Source: Clostridiales bacterium (GTDB lineage Bacteria; Bacillota; Clostridia; Lachnospirales; Lachnospiraceae). Taken from it: a stretch of 13,984 nucleotides of DNA. The translations under genes were made by a program, and so were the position numbers. A model generated the notes under the pieces. The model had not been told where the DNA came from, ran no database searches, and saw only the letters and a list, made by a program, of their open reading frames with translations. Below are positions 1-8,339 of this stretch, piece by piece. The stretch spans positions 1-13,984 of the forward strand of contig JAJQBV010000167.1 in assembly GCA_021203115.1 (NCBI GenBank). The letters are read 5' to 3'. Position 1 is the stretch's first letter. Each line of letters starts with the position of its first letter.

Positions 1-17
1 GGATTATTACATGCCGC

Positions 18-45
18 TTGCATTCAAAGCCGAATGGTTTATAAT
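18..45 (+). promoter_or_regulatory. thiC promoter (sigma-A type) with spacer dyad
   Basis: A -35 TTGCAT (18-23) and a perfect -10 TATAAT (40-45) are separated by 16 bases, placing the start of transcription near 52 and giving a leader of about 66 bases before thiC. The spacer holds an inverted repeat, CATTC (21-25) and GAATG (32-36) with six bases between, a possible repressor site. No TPP riboswitch (thi-box) elements are visible between the predicted start site and the gene. The promoter call is good; the operator role is a guess. Confidence 0.7.
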
Positions 46-117
46 AGAGAAAGCGGTGCATCGGGGACACCACTTTGTGTCGCTATAGAAAACAGTTGCA
101 TTTAAGGAGGGAAAACA

Positions 118-1428
118 ATGCGTACTTACACCACACAAATGGATGCAGCGAGAAAAGGCGTTATCACTTCACAGATTGAAACCGTAGCCGAAAAGGAGCA
201 CATGCCCGTGGAGAAGCTGATGGGGCTTGTGGCAGAGGGCAGGGTCGCCATCCCGGCGAACCGCCTCCACACGAGCCTCGATCCGGAGGGCGTCGGCAGC
301 ATGCTGCGCACGAAGATGAATGTCAATCTCGGCGTATCCAGAGACTGCAAGGACTACGATATCGAGATGGAGAAGGTCATGAGCGCCGTTTCTCTCGGGG
401 CGGAGGCGATCATGGATCTGTCCAGCCACGGAGATACACAGCCGTTCCGCCGGAAGCTGACCGGCGAATGCCCCGCCATGATCGGCACGGTGCCGGTCTA
501 TGACTCTGTCATCCACTACCAGCGTGATCTTGCCACTCTGACCGCACAGGATTTTGTGGATGTCGTCCGTCTCCACGCAGAGGACGGCGTGGATTTCGTC
601 ACGCTCCACTGCGGCATCACGCAGAAGACGATCGAGCAGATCAAAAAACACAAACGGAAAATGAACATTGTCAGCCGCGGCGGCAGCCTGGTTTTCGCAT
701 GGATGTCCATGACCGGCGAGGAGAATCCGTTTTACGAGCACTATGATGAGATACTGGATATCTGCGAGGAATACGACGTGACCATCTCTCTGGGAGACGC
801 CTGCCGTCCCGGCTGTCTGGCCGATGCGACGGATGTTTGTCAGATTGAGGAGCTGGTCCGAATGGGTGAGCTGACCAAACGCGCCTGGGCGCACAATGTT
901 CAGGTCATGATCGAGGGACCGGGGCATGTGCCGCTGGATCAGGTCGCCGCGAATATGAAGGTGGAGGAGACCCTCTGCATGGGCGCGCCCTTTTATGTGC
1001 TGGGTCCTCTGGTCACCGACATCGCTCCGGGATATGACCATATCACCGCGGCGATCGGCGGCGCAGTCGCTGCGATGAGCGGCGCAGCCTTCCTCTGCTA
1101 TGTTACACCGGCGGAGCATCTCGCGCTCCCGAATGTGGAGGATGTCCGTCAGGGCATTATCGCGACAAAGATTGCGGCCCACGCGGCGGACATTGCGAAG
1201 GGCATTCCCGGCGCCAGGGACATCGACGATAAGATGGCGGAAGCCCGCCGAACCCTCGACTGGGACGCGCAGTTCGCCTGTGCCCTTGATCCGGATACGG
1301 CAAAGGCGATCCGCGACGCGCGCCTGCCGGAGGACGATCACAGCGACACCTGCAGTATGTGCGGAAAGTTCTGCGCCGTGCGCAGCATGAACAAGGCGCT
1401 GGCGGGAGAATACATAGACATCTTGTAA
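118..1428 (+). CDS. thiC: Phosphomethylpyrimidine synthase ThiC (short form)
   Basis: ThiC is a cytoplasmic radical SAM enzyme that rearranges aminoimidazole ribotide into hydroxymethylpyrimidine phosphate, the pyrimidine half of thiamine. The 436-residue protein is the short form that lacks the N-terminal extension of the longer enterobacterial type. Recognisable stretches include [11 protein letters not shown] near residue 100, the [10 protein letters not shown] segment near 268, the [16 protein letters not shown] segment near 300, and a C-terminal iron-sulfur motif CSMCGKFC (Cys412, Cys415, Cys419). The last gap is three residues, one fewer than the CX2CX4C pattern of long ThiC proteins. 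The start ATG follows a strong AAGGAGG (104-110). The gene stands alone: no other thiamine gene is next to it, and it converges on glpK across a shared terminator. Confidence 0.97.
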   Translation: MRTYTTQMDAARKGVITSQIETVAEKEHMPVEKLMGLVAEGRVAIPANRLHTSLDPEGVGSMLRTKMNVNLGVSRDCKDYDIEMEKVMSAVSLGAEAIMDLSSHGDTQPFRRKLTGECPAMIGTVPVYDSVIHYQRDLATLTAQDFVDVVRLHAEDGVDFVTLHCGITQKTIEQIKKHKRKMNIVSRGGSLVFAWMSMTGEENPFYEHYDEILDICEEYDVTISLGDACRPGCLADATDVCQIEELVRMGELTKRAWAHNVQVMIEGPGHVPLDQVAANMKVEETLCMGAPFYVLGPLVTDIAPGYDHITAAIGGAVAAMSGAAFLCYVTPAEHLALPNVEDVRQGIIATKIAAHAADIAKGIPGARDIDDKMAEARRTLDWDAQFACALDPDTAKAIRDARLPEDDHSDTCSMCGKFCAVRSMNKALAGEYIDIL

Positions 1429-1436
1429 TACGCAGG

Positions 1437-1474
1437 AAAAACGGGAGGCTGCCGACCGACAGCCTCCCGTTTTT
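1437..1474. terminator. Bidirectional terminator between thiC and glpK
   Basis: A perfect 11-base-pair stem (1441-1451 with 1460-1470) and an 8-base loop are flanked by T-runs on both strands: TTTTT at 1470-1474 on the plus strand, and on the minus strand the complement of AAAAA at 1437-1441. It can end transcripts of both convergent units, thiC and the glp cluster. Confidence 0.95.
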
Positions 1475-1490
1475 ATGTATCGCCATACAG

Positions 1491-2987
1491 TTAATCCTCC
1501 GCCCAGTGAAGCGACCGCGTCACCGCCTTGCGCCAGCCTTTCATCAACTTTTCCCGTGTCTCCTCATTCATATTGGGGACAAAGGTCTGCGCCAGCTCCC
1601 AGTTTTCACGGACATCCGCGAGATTTTCCCAATATCCCGTGGCAAGACCTGCCAGATAGGCAGCTCCCAGCGCCGTCGTCTCCACACAGCTCGGCCGGAG
1701 CACGTCCACGCCCAGCATATCCGCCTGGAACTGCATGAGGAAATTGTTATTGGATGCGCCGCCGTCCACGCGCAGATTGTGAATCTTCACACCGGACTCC
1801 TTCTCCATGATCGCGATGATCTCTTTATTCTGATACGCGATGGACTCCAGCGTCGCGCGGATAAAGTGCGCTTTGTTGCAGCCTCTGGTCAGTCCGACCA
1901 CCGTGCCTCTGGCATACTGATCCCAGTACGGTGCGCCGATCCCGGTAAACGCCGGAACAACGTACATTCCGTTGGTATCCGACACGGATGTCGCATATTC
2001 CTCAGACTCCGCCGCATTTTTCACCAGCTGCATCTCATCGCGGAGCCACTGAATCCCGGCGCCCGCCACAAAGATACTGCCCTCCACCGCGTACTGTACC
2101 GACCCCTCTGCGGAAGCTGCCACGGTAGTCAGCAGACCGTTTGAGGAGAGTGTTTTTGAATCCTCTCCGATATTCATCAGGATAAATCCGCCGGTTCCGT
2201 AGGTACTCTTCACATCGCCGGGCTCAAAACAGCACTGCCCGAAAAGCGCCGCCTGCTGGTCGCCCGCCGCGCCGGAAATCGGAATACTCGCCCCCAGCAC
2301 ATTGGTCTCGGTATATCCGTAGATATGGCTGGAAGGACGGACCTTCGGCAGCATGGACTTCGGAATCCCGAAATATCCTAGAATCGTCTCGTCCCAGCAC
2401 AGCTTATGAATGTCAAACATCATCGTCCGGGCCGCATTTGTGTAGTCGGTCACATGAACCGTCCCGCGGGTCAGCCGCCAGATCAGCCATGTGTCAATCG
2501 TACCGAAAACCAGGTTCCCCTCCTCGGCTTCCTTCCGTGCTCCCTCCACGTTGTCCAGAATCCATGCCACCTTGGAAGCGGAAAAATAAGCGTCCGGAAT
2601 CAGACCGGTCGTCTTCTGAACATACTCTGCCAGACCGTCCTCTTTTAATTTCTCAATCTGGTTCGCCGTTCTCCGGCACTGCCAGACAATCGCGTTGTAC
2701 ACCGGTTCGCCCGTGTGCCGGTTCCAGACCAGCGTCGTCTCCCGCTGGTTTGTGATCCCGATCGCCGCGACATCCACCGCGGAAATCCCCAGCTTTGCGA
2801 TCGCCTCCATGGACACCGCCAGCTGGGAGGACCAGATCTCCATGGGGTCATGCTCCACCCATCCCGGCTGCGGATAAATCTGAGTAAACTCCTTCTGCGC
2901 CACACTGCAGATATTCCCCTGATGATCGAAGAGAATGCTCCTGCAGCTTGTCGTCCCCTGATCCAACGCCATGATATATTTTTTCAT
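1491..2987 (-). CDS. glpK: Glycerol kinase
   Basis: GlpK phosphorylates glycerol with ATP to sn-glycerol 3-phosphate in the cytoplasm. The 498-residue product matches the family length of about 500. It shows the N-terminal phosphate loop DQGTTS (9-14), the glycerol-binding pair Arg82-Glu83 in ITNQRETT, Trp102, Tyr134 and catalytic Asp243 in [11 protein letters not shown], and both FGGY signatures ([14 protein letters not shown] from 133; [14 protein letters not shown] from 407). The start was set at 2987 because GAGGAG lies 7-8 bases upstream; an in-frame TTG 24 bases earlier has no such site. The loop at 224-237 lacks both the histidine phosphorylated by HPr in many low-GC Gram-positive kinases and the Gly/Arg fructose-bisphosphate loop of the E. 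coli enzyme. It is the last gene of the minus-strand cluster, 20 bases after DUF1667. Confidence 0.98.
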   Translation of the reverse strand: MKKYIMALDQGTTSCRSILFDHQGNICSVAQKEFTQIYPQPGWVEHDPMEIWSSQLAVSMEAIAKLGISAVDVAAIGITNQRETTLVWNRHTGEPVYNAIVWQCRRTANQIEKLKEDGLAEYVQKTTGLIPDAYFSASKVAWILDNVEGARKEAEEGNLVFGTIDTWLIWRLTRGTVHVTDYTNAARTMMFDIHKLCWDETILGYFGIPKSMLPKVRPSSHIYGYTETNVLGASIPISGAAGDQQAALFGQCCFEPGDVKSTYGTGGFILMNIGEDSKTLSSNGLLTTVAASAEGSVQYAVEGSIFVAGAGIQWLRDEMQLVKNAAESEEYATSVSDTNGMYVVPAFTGIGAPYWDQYARGTVVGLTRGCNKAHFIRATLESIAYQNKEIIAIMEKESGVKIHNLRVDGGASNNNFLMQFQADMLGVDVLRPSCVETTALGAAYLAGLATGYWENLADVRENWELAQTFVPNMNEETREKLMKGWRKAVTRSLHWAED

Positions 2988-3007
2988 AGTCTGCTCCTCT
3001 TCTGATG

Positions 3008-3364
3008 TCAAGCCGGTACTTCCTTTGTCGCGATGACCGGAACTCCGGTTCCCACGACATTCTCCACGATCACCTGCCCGATATGGACCGGTGCGGATAC
3101 CTCCACACCCTTCAGCTGTTTGACACAGTCAAAGATTTTCCCCTTCGGAATATCCGACGCGGTCTTTACGGAGACCATACCGCCCTCTGCCACCATAACA
3201 GTGGAAGTCACGATTCGGGTAGGGTTTGTCAGCTCTTTTCTGGCGTAATCATCGCCTCTCTTGCATGTATTTCCTGTGACGGATACAACCTTGCCTCCCT
3301 CCATCTCAGCAGTCAGGTTGCAGCCCATCGGGCATCCGATACAGATTAATTCCCGTTTCTCCAT
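3008..3364 (-). CDS. DUF1667 four-cysteine protein of the G3P oxidation operon
   Basis: This 118-residue protein belongs to the DUF1667 family, which commonly sits beside a GlpA-like dehydrogenase and an FAD oxidoreductase in Bacillota glp operons. Near the N-terminus it carries Cys8, Cys11, Cys15 and Cys34 (pattern CX2CX3CX18C), similar to the iron-sulfur ligands at the N-terminus of molybdopterin oxidoreductases. It may therefore bind a [4Fe-4S] cluster or another metal and help pass electrons. No biochemical role is firmly known, so electron transfer is an inference. AGGAGGAG precedes the start and overlaps the end of the upstream gene, whose stop is two bases away, so the two are probably translationally coupled. 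Confidence 0.9.
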   Translation of the reverse strand: MEKRELICIGCPMGCNLTAEMEGGKVVSVTGNTCKRGDDYARKELTNPTRIVTSTVMVAEGGMVSVKTASDIPKGKIFDCVKQLKGVEVSAPVHIGQVIVENVVGTGVPVIATKEVPA

Positions 3365-3366
3365 CC

Positions 3367-4629
3367 CTACTCCTCCTCTACCTTCACAATAATTTTACCG
3401 ATCGGCATATGCTGTTCGAGAACCTCGCGCTTCAGCACGATCTCCTCCATCTCACCCGGCGCGACCACCGGACGTTTCTTGCGAATGACACGCTCATCAT
3501 CCAGATAGACACAGGTATAGCAGTTTTTCACAATCCGGCCCACGCGAAAGCGAACCGTCATCTTCTCCTGCATGTGATCCACATGGATCGAACAGGGCAC
3601 GGTATAGCGGACATCGCCCTGCGGCACCATGGGAATCGCACCGGACTTCTCCTCCTCGCCGCGCAGGATGTAATCCGCCGCGTGGCGGCCTGCCATCGAT
3701 GCCTCCTCGGAGACAAAATCAACCAGATCATGTACATGGAGAACATTTCCGCAGGCAAAGACGCCGGGGATGTTTGTCTCCAGGCTCTCGTCCACCACCG
3801 GTCCGTTCGTCACGGGGTTCAGCTCCACACCCATGCCGCGGGAAAGCTCGTTCTCCGGAATCAGGCCGCAGGATAACAGCAGCGTATCGCAGGTGTACTC
3901 CTCCTCCGTGCCGGGAATCGGACGGCCGGTGTTGTCCACCTCCGCGATCGTGATCCCCTCCACGCGCTCTCTTCCCTTGATATCCACCACGGTGTGGCTC
4001 AGCTTCAGCGGAATGTCAAAATCATTCAGACACTGGACAATATTTCGCTTCAGTCCGCCGGAGTAAGGCATCAGCTCTGCCACGACCTTCACCTTCGCGC
4101 CCTCCAGTGTCATCCGCCGCGCCATGATCAGGCCGATGTCGCCGGAGCCCAGAATCACAACCTCGCGTCCCGGCATAAAGCCTTCGATATTCACCAGCCG
4201 CTGCGCGGTGCCGGCGGAGTAAATGCCCGCCGGGCGGTAGCCCGGAATATTTAAGGCTCCGCGCGGGCGCTCCCGGCAGCCCATCGCCAGAATCACCGAC
4301 TTGGCCTGCACCTCCGTCAGACCCTCATCCTTATTTAAAAGCGTCACTACTTTATCCGCGGAGATGTCCAGCACCATCGTCTCCGTCTCATAGGGAATCC
4401 CCAGTTCCAGAACCTTGTCAATATACCGCTGCGCATACTCCGGACCGGTCAGCTCCTCCTTAAAGGTGTGAAGGCCGAATCCGTTGTGGATGCACTGGTT
4501 TAAGATACCGCCGAGCCCGTTATCGCGCTCAATGATCAGAATGTCCTCGATTCCGCTCTCTCTGGCCGCAGCCGCAGCCGCAAGGCCCGCAGGGCCGCCG
4601 CCAACAATCATCAGATCACATTGTCTCAT
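3367..4629 (-). CDS. FAD/NAD(P)-dependent oxidoreductase of the G3P oxidation set
   Basis: This 420-residue flavoprotein of the pyridine nucleotide-disulfide oxidoreductase superfamily has an N-terminal FAD Rossmann motif VGGGPAG (9-15), a second dinucleotide-binding motif LGSGDIG (160-166), the ATG-like segment ILAMGCRERPRG (113-124), and the FAD-contacting GVFACGNVLHVHDLVDFV segment (289-306). No CXXXXC active-site disulfide is seen, so it is not a typical disulfide reductase. In glp operons such proteins lie between the GlpA-like dehydrogenase and DUF1667 and are thought to connect G3P oxidation to NAD(P) or another carrier; that role is inferred from context. GGAGGAGAGG lies in the 15-base gap after the upstream gene. 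The stop codon is TAG. Confidence 0.92.
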   Translation of the reverse strand: MRQCDLMIVGGGPAGLAAAAAARESGIEDILIIERDNGLGGILNQCIHNGFGLHTFKEELTGPEYAQRYIDKVLELGIPYETETMVLDISADKVVTLLNKDEGLTEVQAKSVILAMGCRERPRGALNIPGYRPAGIYSAGTAQRLVNIEGFMPGREVVILGSGDIGLIMARRMTLEGAKVKVVAELMPYSGGLKRNIVQCLNDFDIPLKLSHTVVDIKGRERVEGITIAEVDNTGRPIPGTEEEYTCDTLLLSCGLIPENELSRGMGVELNPVTNGPVVDESLETNIPGVFACGNVLHVHDLVDFVSEEASMAGRHAADYILRGEEEKSGAIPMVPQGDVRYTVPCSIHVDHMQEKMTVRFRVGRIVKNCYTCVYLDDERVIRKKRPVVAPGEMEEIVLKREVLEQHMPIGKIIVKVEEE

Positions 4630-4644
4630 AAATCCCTCTCCTCC

Positions 4645-6081
4645 CTACAGCCTGTCTTTATTTGTTCTGACGATCAGTCCGGAATCCATGCCGTTCTTAC
4701 GGATCTGCGCCATGTCGCTTCCGCACTCTCTGGCCAGAATCTCCATCGTCCGCGGCGTGCAGAAGCCCGCCTGGCATCTGCCCATGCCCGCTCTCGTGCG
4801 GCGCTTTACGCCGTCCAGCGTCGTCGCGCCCAGAGGACGGTGGATCGCATCAATGACCTCACCCTCGGTCACCGTCTCACACCGGCAGACAATCTTGCCG
4901 TAGGCCGGATTTTCGGCAATCAGTTTTTTCTGTTCCTCTTTGCTCAGAGACTGGAAGGAGACGATTCCTTTTCTGGTCTCGACAAAATCCTCTTTCTCCG
5001 TCAGCTCCGTCATGCCCGCCACGATATCCCGGACATACAGTCCGATCGCCGGTGCAGAGGAAAGTCCCGGAGACTCGATCCCGGCCACATCGATAAAGCC
5101 CTTCGCGTCAGCCGCCTCCCCGATGATGAAATCACCGCGGTCATCGTGTGCACGAAGTCCGGCAAAGGATGTAATCACCTGACGGCGCGGGATGGTATTG
5201 ACCGACAGCTCCGCCATCTTCTGCACATTCGCCAGACCCTCCGCCGTCGTGGATACTCCGTCTTTATCCTCGATATCCACCGCCGTCGGCCCCATCAGCA
5301 GATTGCCGTGAACCGTCGGCGTCACCAGAACACCCTTGCCCATCTTGCCCGGAAGCTGGAAAATCGTGTGTGACACCAGATCGCCCACGCTCTTGTCGAA
5401 GAGGCAGTACTCTCCCTTTCTCGGCACGATGGTAAACTTATCCTCGCTGACCATATTGTGGAACACATCCGCATAGACACCGGCTGCGTTGATCACAATC
5501 TTCGCAGACACATCCCCCTGACTGGTGTGAAGCAGATAACCGTCCGCCTCCTTTTTGATGTCAAGGACCTCCGTGCCAAGCTGAAACTCCACCCCGTTTA
5601 CCGCGGCATTCTCCGCGTAAGCGATATTCATCCCAAACGGACAGACAATTCCGCCGGACGGCGCATGGAGAACCGCGTAGACCGTATCCGCCAGATTCGG
5701 CTCCAGCTTCAGCGCCTCCTCGCGGGAAAGGATCTCCAATCCCTCAACTCCGTTTGTTTTGCCGCGCTCCAACAGTTCCTGAAGCTTCGGCATCTCATCC
5801 TCGCCCTGGCAGACGACCATGGAACCGTTTCTCTTAAACGGGAAATCCAGCTTCTCGGCCATCTCCCCCATCATAAGATTGCCCTGAAGGTTCAGCTTTG
5901 CCTTCAGGCTGCCCGGCGCCGCGTCAAACGCGCCGTGAACAATGCCGCTGTTGGCCTTGCTCGTCCCCTCGCACACATCGGTCTCTCTCTCCAGCACGCA
6001 TATGTCCAGCTTGTACCGCGACAGCTCCCGCGCCACCGCACATCCCGACACTCCCGCACCGATGATCACAATGTCATACAT
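4645..6081 (-). CDS. glpA: Anaerobic glycerol-3-phosphate dehydrogenase, GlpA/GlpO-like, with C-terminal [2Fe-2S] domain
   Basis: The 478-residue FAD enzyme probably oxidises sn-glycerol 3-phosphate to dihydroxyacetone phosphate. It opens with a DAO-type Rossmann motif IIGAGVSGCAVARELS (from residue 6) and has ERETDVCEGTSKANSGIVHG near 38. It ends with a BFD-like [2Fe-2S] domain whose ligands are probably Cys399, Cys401, Cys436 and Cys441 (CRC plus CQAGFC). That domain distinguishes it from aerobic GlpD. The start at 6081 is chosen for GGGAGG seven bases upstream; an ATG ten codons earlier (6111) lacks a site. No GlpC-like membrane subunit follows, so the electron route differs from that of the E. 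coli GlpABC enzyme. The stop is TAG; the symbol is given by family rather than proven orthology. Confidence 0.93.
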   Translation of the reverse strand: MYDIVIIGAGVSGCAVARELSRYKLDICVLERETDVCEGTSKANSGIVHGAFDAAPGSLKAKLNLQGNLMMGEMAEKLDFPFKRNGSMVVCQGEDEMPKLQELLERGKTNGVEGLEILSREEALKLEPNLADTVYAVLHAPSGGIVCPFGMNIAYAENAAVNGVEFQLGTEVLDIKKEADGYLLHTSQGDVSAKIVINAAGVYADVFHNMVSEDKFTIVPRKGEYCLFDKSVGDLVSHTIFQLPGKMGKGVLVTPTVHGNLLMGPTAVDIEDKDGVSTTAEGLANVQKMAELSVNTIPRRQVITSFAGLRAHDDRGDFIIGEAADAKGFIDVAGIESPGLSSAPAIGLYVRDIVAGMTELTEKEDFVETRKGIVSFQSLSKEEQKKLIAENPAYGKIVCRCETVTEGEVIDAIHRPLGATTLDGVKRRTRAGMGRCQAGFCTPRTMEILARECGSDMAQIRKNGMDSGLIVRTNKDRL

Positions 6082-6120
6082 CCTGTTTCCTCCCTTAAAA
6101 TATATAGTCATAACTTGATG

Positions 6121-6693
6121 TTATAGCTTCCAGACTTCCGTATTGGTGGACGAAATCGCCACCGCGCCCGCCTGAAGGGCGCTCATCACATCCTCGCGGT
6201 CCGCGATCAGGCCGCCGCAGATCACCGGAACATCCAGCCCTCTGACCAGCTGTTTCGTCACCTTCGGCATCACGCCGGGCAGTATCTCGATCATATCCGG
6301 CGACACCGCCTCCTCCTGCTTTTTCAGATTCTCCATCGCCATGGAATCCAGCATGAAAAACCGGAGAATGGTAAACAATCCCAGCTCCCTGCCCCGCTTG
6401 ATCAGGGCGGGCCGGGTTGTGATAATCCCGTCGATCTCCGTCGTCTGTTTTATGAAATCGACGGCCACCTCTTTATTTCCAAGTCCCGCGATCAAATCCA
6501 TATGGACGATCGCCACCTTCCCGGCTTCGCGGACTTTTTTTACAATCTCAGCAATATTGCAGATGCTGCCGAAGAGAATAAACACGACCTTCGACTCCAT
6601 CTGCGTGCAGCGCTCCACACCCTCCCAGTCCTTCACTGCCATGATAACCGGGCTGAACTCTATGGCCTCCTCTACATCCTCTTTGCAAATCAT
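6121..6693 (-). CDS. glpP: Glycerol-3-phosphate-responsive antiterminator GlpP
   Basis: GlpP (190 residues, full family length) is an RNA-binding antiterminator. In Bacillus subtilis it binds G3P and lets RNA polymerase pass a leader terminator ahead of glp genes. The sequence shows the (beta/alpha) barrel-like family pattern: FILFGSICNIAEIV near 38, VHMDLIAGLG near 63, DGIITTRPALIKRGRELGLFTILRFFMLDS near 88, EILPGVMPKV near 135 and PVICGGLIADREDV near 155. Its ATG overlaps the stop of the BCCT gene (ATGA), with GAGGAGG just upstream inside that gene, so its translation is probably coupled to ribosomes finishing the BCCT C-terminal half. No leader terminator lies directly before the glpA-like gene. 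The best candidate targets are upstream, at 11785-11828 and 10805-10843. Confidence 0.95.
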   Translation of the reverse strand: MICKEDVEEAIEFSPVIMAVKDWEGVERCTQMESKVVFILFGSICNIAEIVKKVREAGKVAIVHMDLIAGLGNKEVAVDFIKQTTEIDGIITTRPALIKRGRELGLFTILRFFMLDSMAMENLKKQEEAVSPDMIEILPGVMPKVTKQLVRGLDVPVICGGLIADREDVMSALQAGAVAISSTNTEVWKL

Positions 6694-8237
6694 GTGTCCT
6701 GCACCTCCTCATCCCGGTTCTTTTTTTCTGAAAGATAGGCTCCCGCATCTTTAAAAAAGCTTGCCATAATCAGGCATATGATCAATCCGATCGGAAACGC
6801 GGCTATGATCGTCACCGACTGCAGATTATTCATCGAATTCTCGGAAGAAATCAGCGCAATCGGGAGCAGAATAAACAGGATCGACCAGAAAACCCGTACC
6901 CTCCGGTCCGGCGACTCACCCGGCTTCAGCGAACGGTAGGAGTAGGAGGACACCACCATGGTCAGCGCATCAAATGTCGTGGCATAAAAGGAGATCATGG
7001 TAATCACCAGAAGCAGGATGATCCACCTGCTTGCCGGCAGCGTTCCCAGAATCGCCAGAATCACGGTGGAGATCGCCTCTCCCGCCGCGATCTGTCCGAC
7101 CGCGTCCACAATACCCTGCACCTGCTGCGACATCCCGTAGTTTCCGAGGACGATAAAGGACATGAACGTCCCGGCCAGTCCCCATCCGTATGCTCCGAGT
7201 ATCGTATTTTTTATCGTTCTGCCCTTACTGATCACACCGATAAAAAACGGTGTCGCGACACACCATGCCATCCAGTACGCCCAGTAAAAAATCGTCCAGT
7301 CCTGAACAAACCCGGTCTCCCGCGCAGGGTCGCACCATGTGGCCATGGAGATAAAATTCTGCAGAAGGTTTCCTATGGAGGAAACCCCCGTCTCGATAAT
7401 ATATCTGGCCTTCCCTCCGGCAAACAGTACATAAGCCAGAAGCGCCAGGAAAAAATAAACACAGGCCTTCGCCAGCTTTGAGATCCCCTTCATCCCGAAC
7501 TAGACCGTCAGCGTATAAACGCCCGCGATCACCAGAAGGATGGAGATCGTAAGCCAGATCCCGCCCGCAATGTTGAACACCTGTCCCACAGCCGCCGAGA
7601 GCAGCGGTGCGGAGAGGGAAAATGTCGTCGCCGTCCCCGCGAGCAGTGCGATCACCGCGAGAAGATCAATCGCCCGTCCGAGCGCACCGTCCACCCTTTT
7701 GCCCAGCACCGGCCGGCATGCCTCCGAAAACTTCTGTTTTTCCCGTCCTCTCACATGCAGCATGAAGCCGAATGCCACGGCCAGAATCACGTAAAAACTC
7801 CATGCGATCGGCCCCCAGTGGAACAGCGCATAGGTCGGCGCCCATTTCTGCATCCCACCCAGGCTGACAATATAGGGGTCTTCCCCGTAAAGCGCCCATT
7901 CGCAAAGTGAATAAAAGAGAATATCCGCCGCCATCGTGGAGGTGAAGATCATCGTCCCCCACTGAAACGAACCATACTGCGGCTTTTCGGTATTGCCCAG
8001 CCGGATCTGCCCGAATTTTGAAAACGCGATGTACAGCGAAACCAAAACGGCGCCGATCCCGAGGAGGATATAATATACGCCGAGATCATCCCCCAAAAAT
8101 GACCGGATCAGCGTAAGTGTCTCCTTCGACTGCTCCGGCCACGAAAAAAACAGGAAACACAGGCCGAGCACAACAGCCAACGGTACCATAATGATAACCC
8201 AATCCAGCTTCCCCCGCAACCCCTCTTTTTTCTTCAC
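6690..8237 (-). pseudogene. BCCT family transporter (CaiT/BetP-like) interrupted by one in-frame TAG
   Basis: Read through one TAG (7500-7502, codon 246) this is a 515-residue transporter of the betaine/carnitine/choline family, the expected size. The N-terminal part has several membrane helices and an EWALY segment (113-117) resembling the aromatic site of CaiT. The C-terminal part has the family signature WTIFYWAYW (314-322). The Gly-rich sodium-site helix of BetP is replaced by TSTMAADILF. Both halves are in one frame, with only TTC-GGG between the TAG and the next ATG (7491-7493), so this is a nonsense codon, not an indel. The start GTG at 8237 follows GGAGGAGG. Substrate is likely a quaternary amine. 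It could be a recent pseudogene, a suppressed or recoded gene, or two half-proteins (8237-7500 and 7493-6690). Confidence 0.82.
7500..7502 (-). other. In-frame TAG codon inside the BCCT transporter
   Basis: Minus-strand codons read GTC-TAG-TTC-GGG-ATG. Reading continues open for 270 codons after the TAG, with clear BCCT homology on both sides. In BetP the equivalent position (four residues before the KGI motif) is serine, from memory; a TGG Trp ancestor would need one G-to-A change. The ATG nine bases after the TAG could allow termination-reinitiation, though it has only a weak ribosome binding site. Confidence 0.9.
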
Positions 8238-8264
8238 AGACGCTCCTCCTCCCTTTACGAGAAA

Positions 8265-8307
8265 CATCTGCCCGGATCCGCGAATCATTCCGTGAATCAG
8301 GCAGATG
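8265..8307 (-). other. Stem-loop ahead of the BCCT gene
   Basis: The 102-base gap between the TIM-barrel gene and the BCCT gene contains an 8-base-pair inverted repeat (CATCTGCC 8265-8272, GGCAGATG 8300-8307). Its 27-base loop includes the palindrome CGGATCCG (8273-8280) and a small ATTC-CGT-GAAT hairpin (8287-8297). No long T-run follows, so it may be an RNA processing, stability or attenuation element rather than a terminator. Confidence 0.5.
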
Positions 8308-8339
8308 TCATCTCTATGCACAATTATCTTACTGCCATG

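Noticed and set aside
1..30. The window start GGATTATTACATGCCG faintly resembles the 3' part of a TPP riboswitch.
   Set aside because: The conserved AGGGA end and the preceding CTGATCTGG pattern are not present.
169..1341. A 390-codon open frame on the minus strand opposite thiC.
   Set aside because: It is a shadow of thiC codon usage; the translation resembles no family and lacks a good ribosome binding site.
1359..2144. A 261-codon open frame on the plus strand opposite glpK.
   Set aside because: Antisense shadow of glpK that runs across the thiC terminator; no recognisable protein.
4627..4647. Read-through of the TAG ending the glpA-like gene would run in frame through five codons into the FAD oxidoreductase, giving a fusion.
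   Set aside because: The linker is itself a strong ribosome binding site (GGAGGAGAGG) before the next ATG, and both proteins are complete alone, so TAG is best read as a true stop here.
6690..8237. A pyrrolysine methyltransferase system (MttB type) as explanation for the TAG codons.
   Set aside because: No methyltransferase, corrinoid protein, pyl gene or suppressor tRNA is in the window; it remains only an untested possibility elsewhere in the genome.
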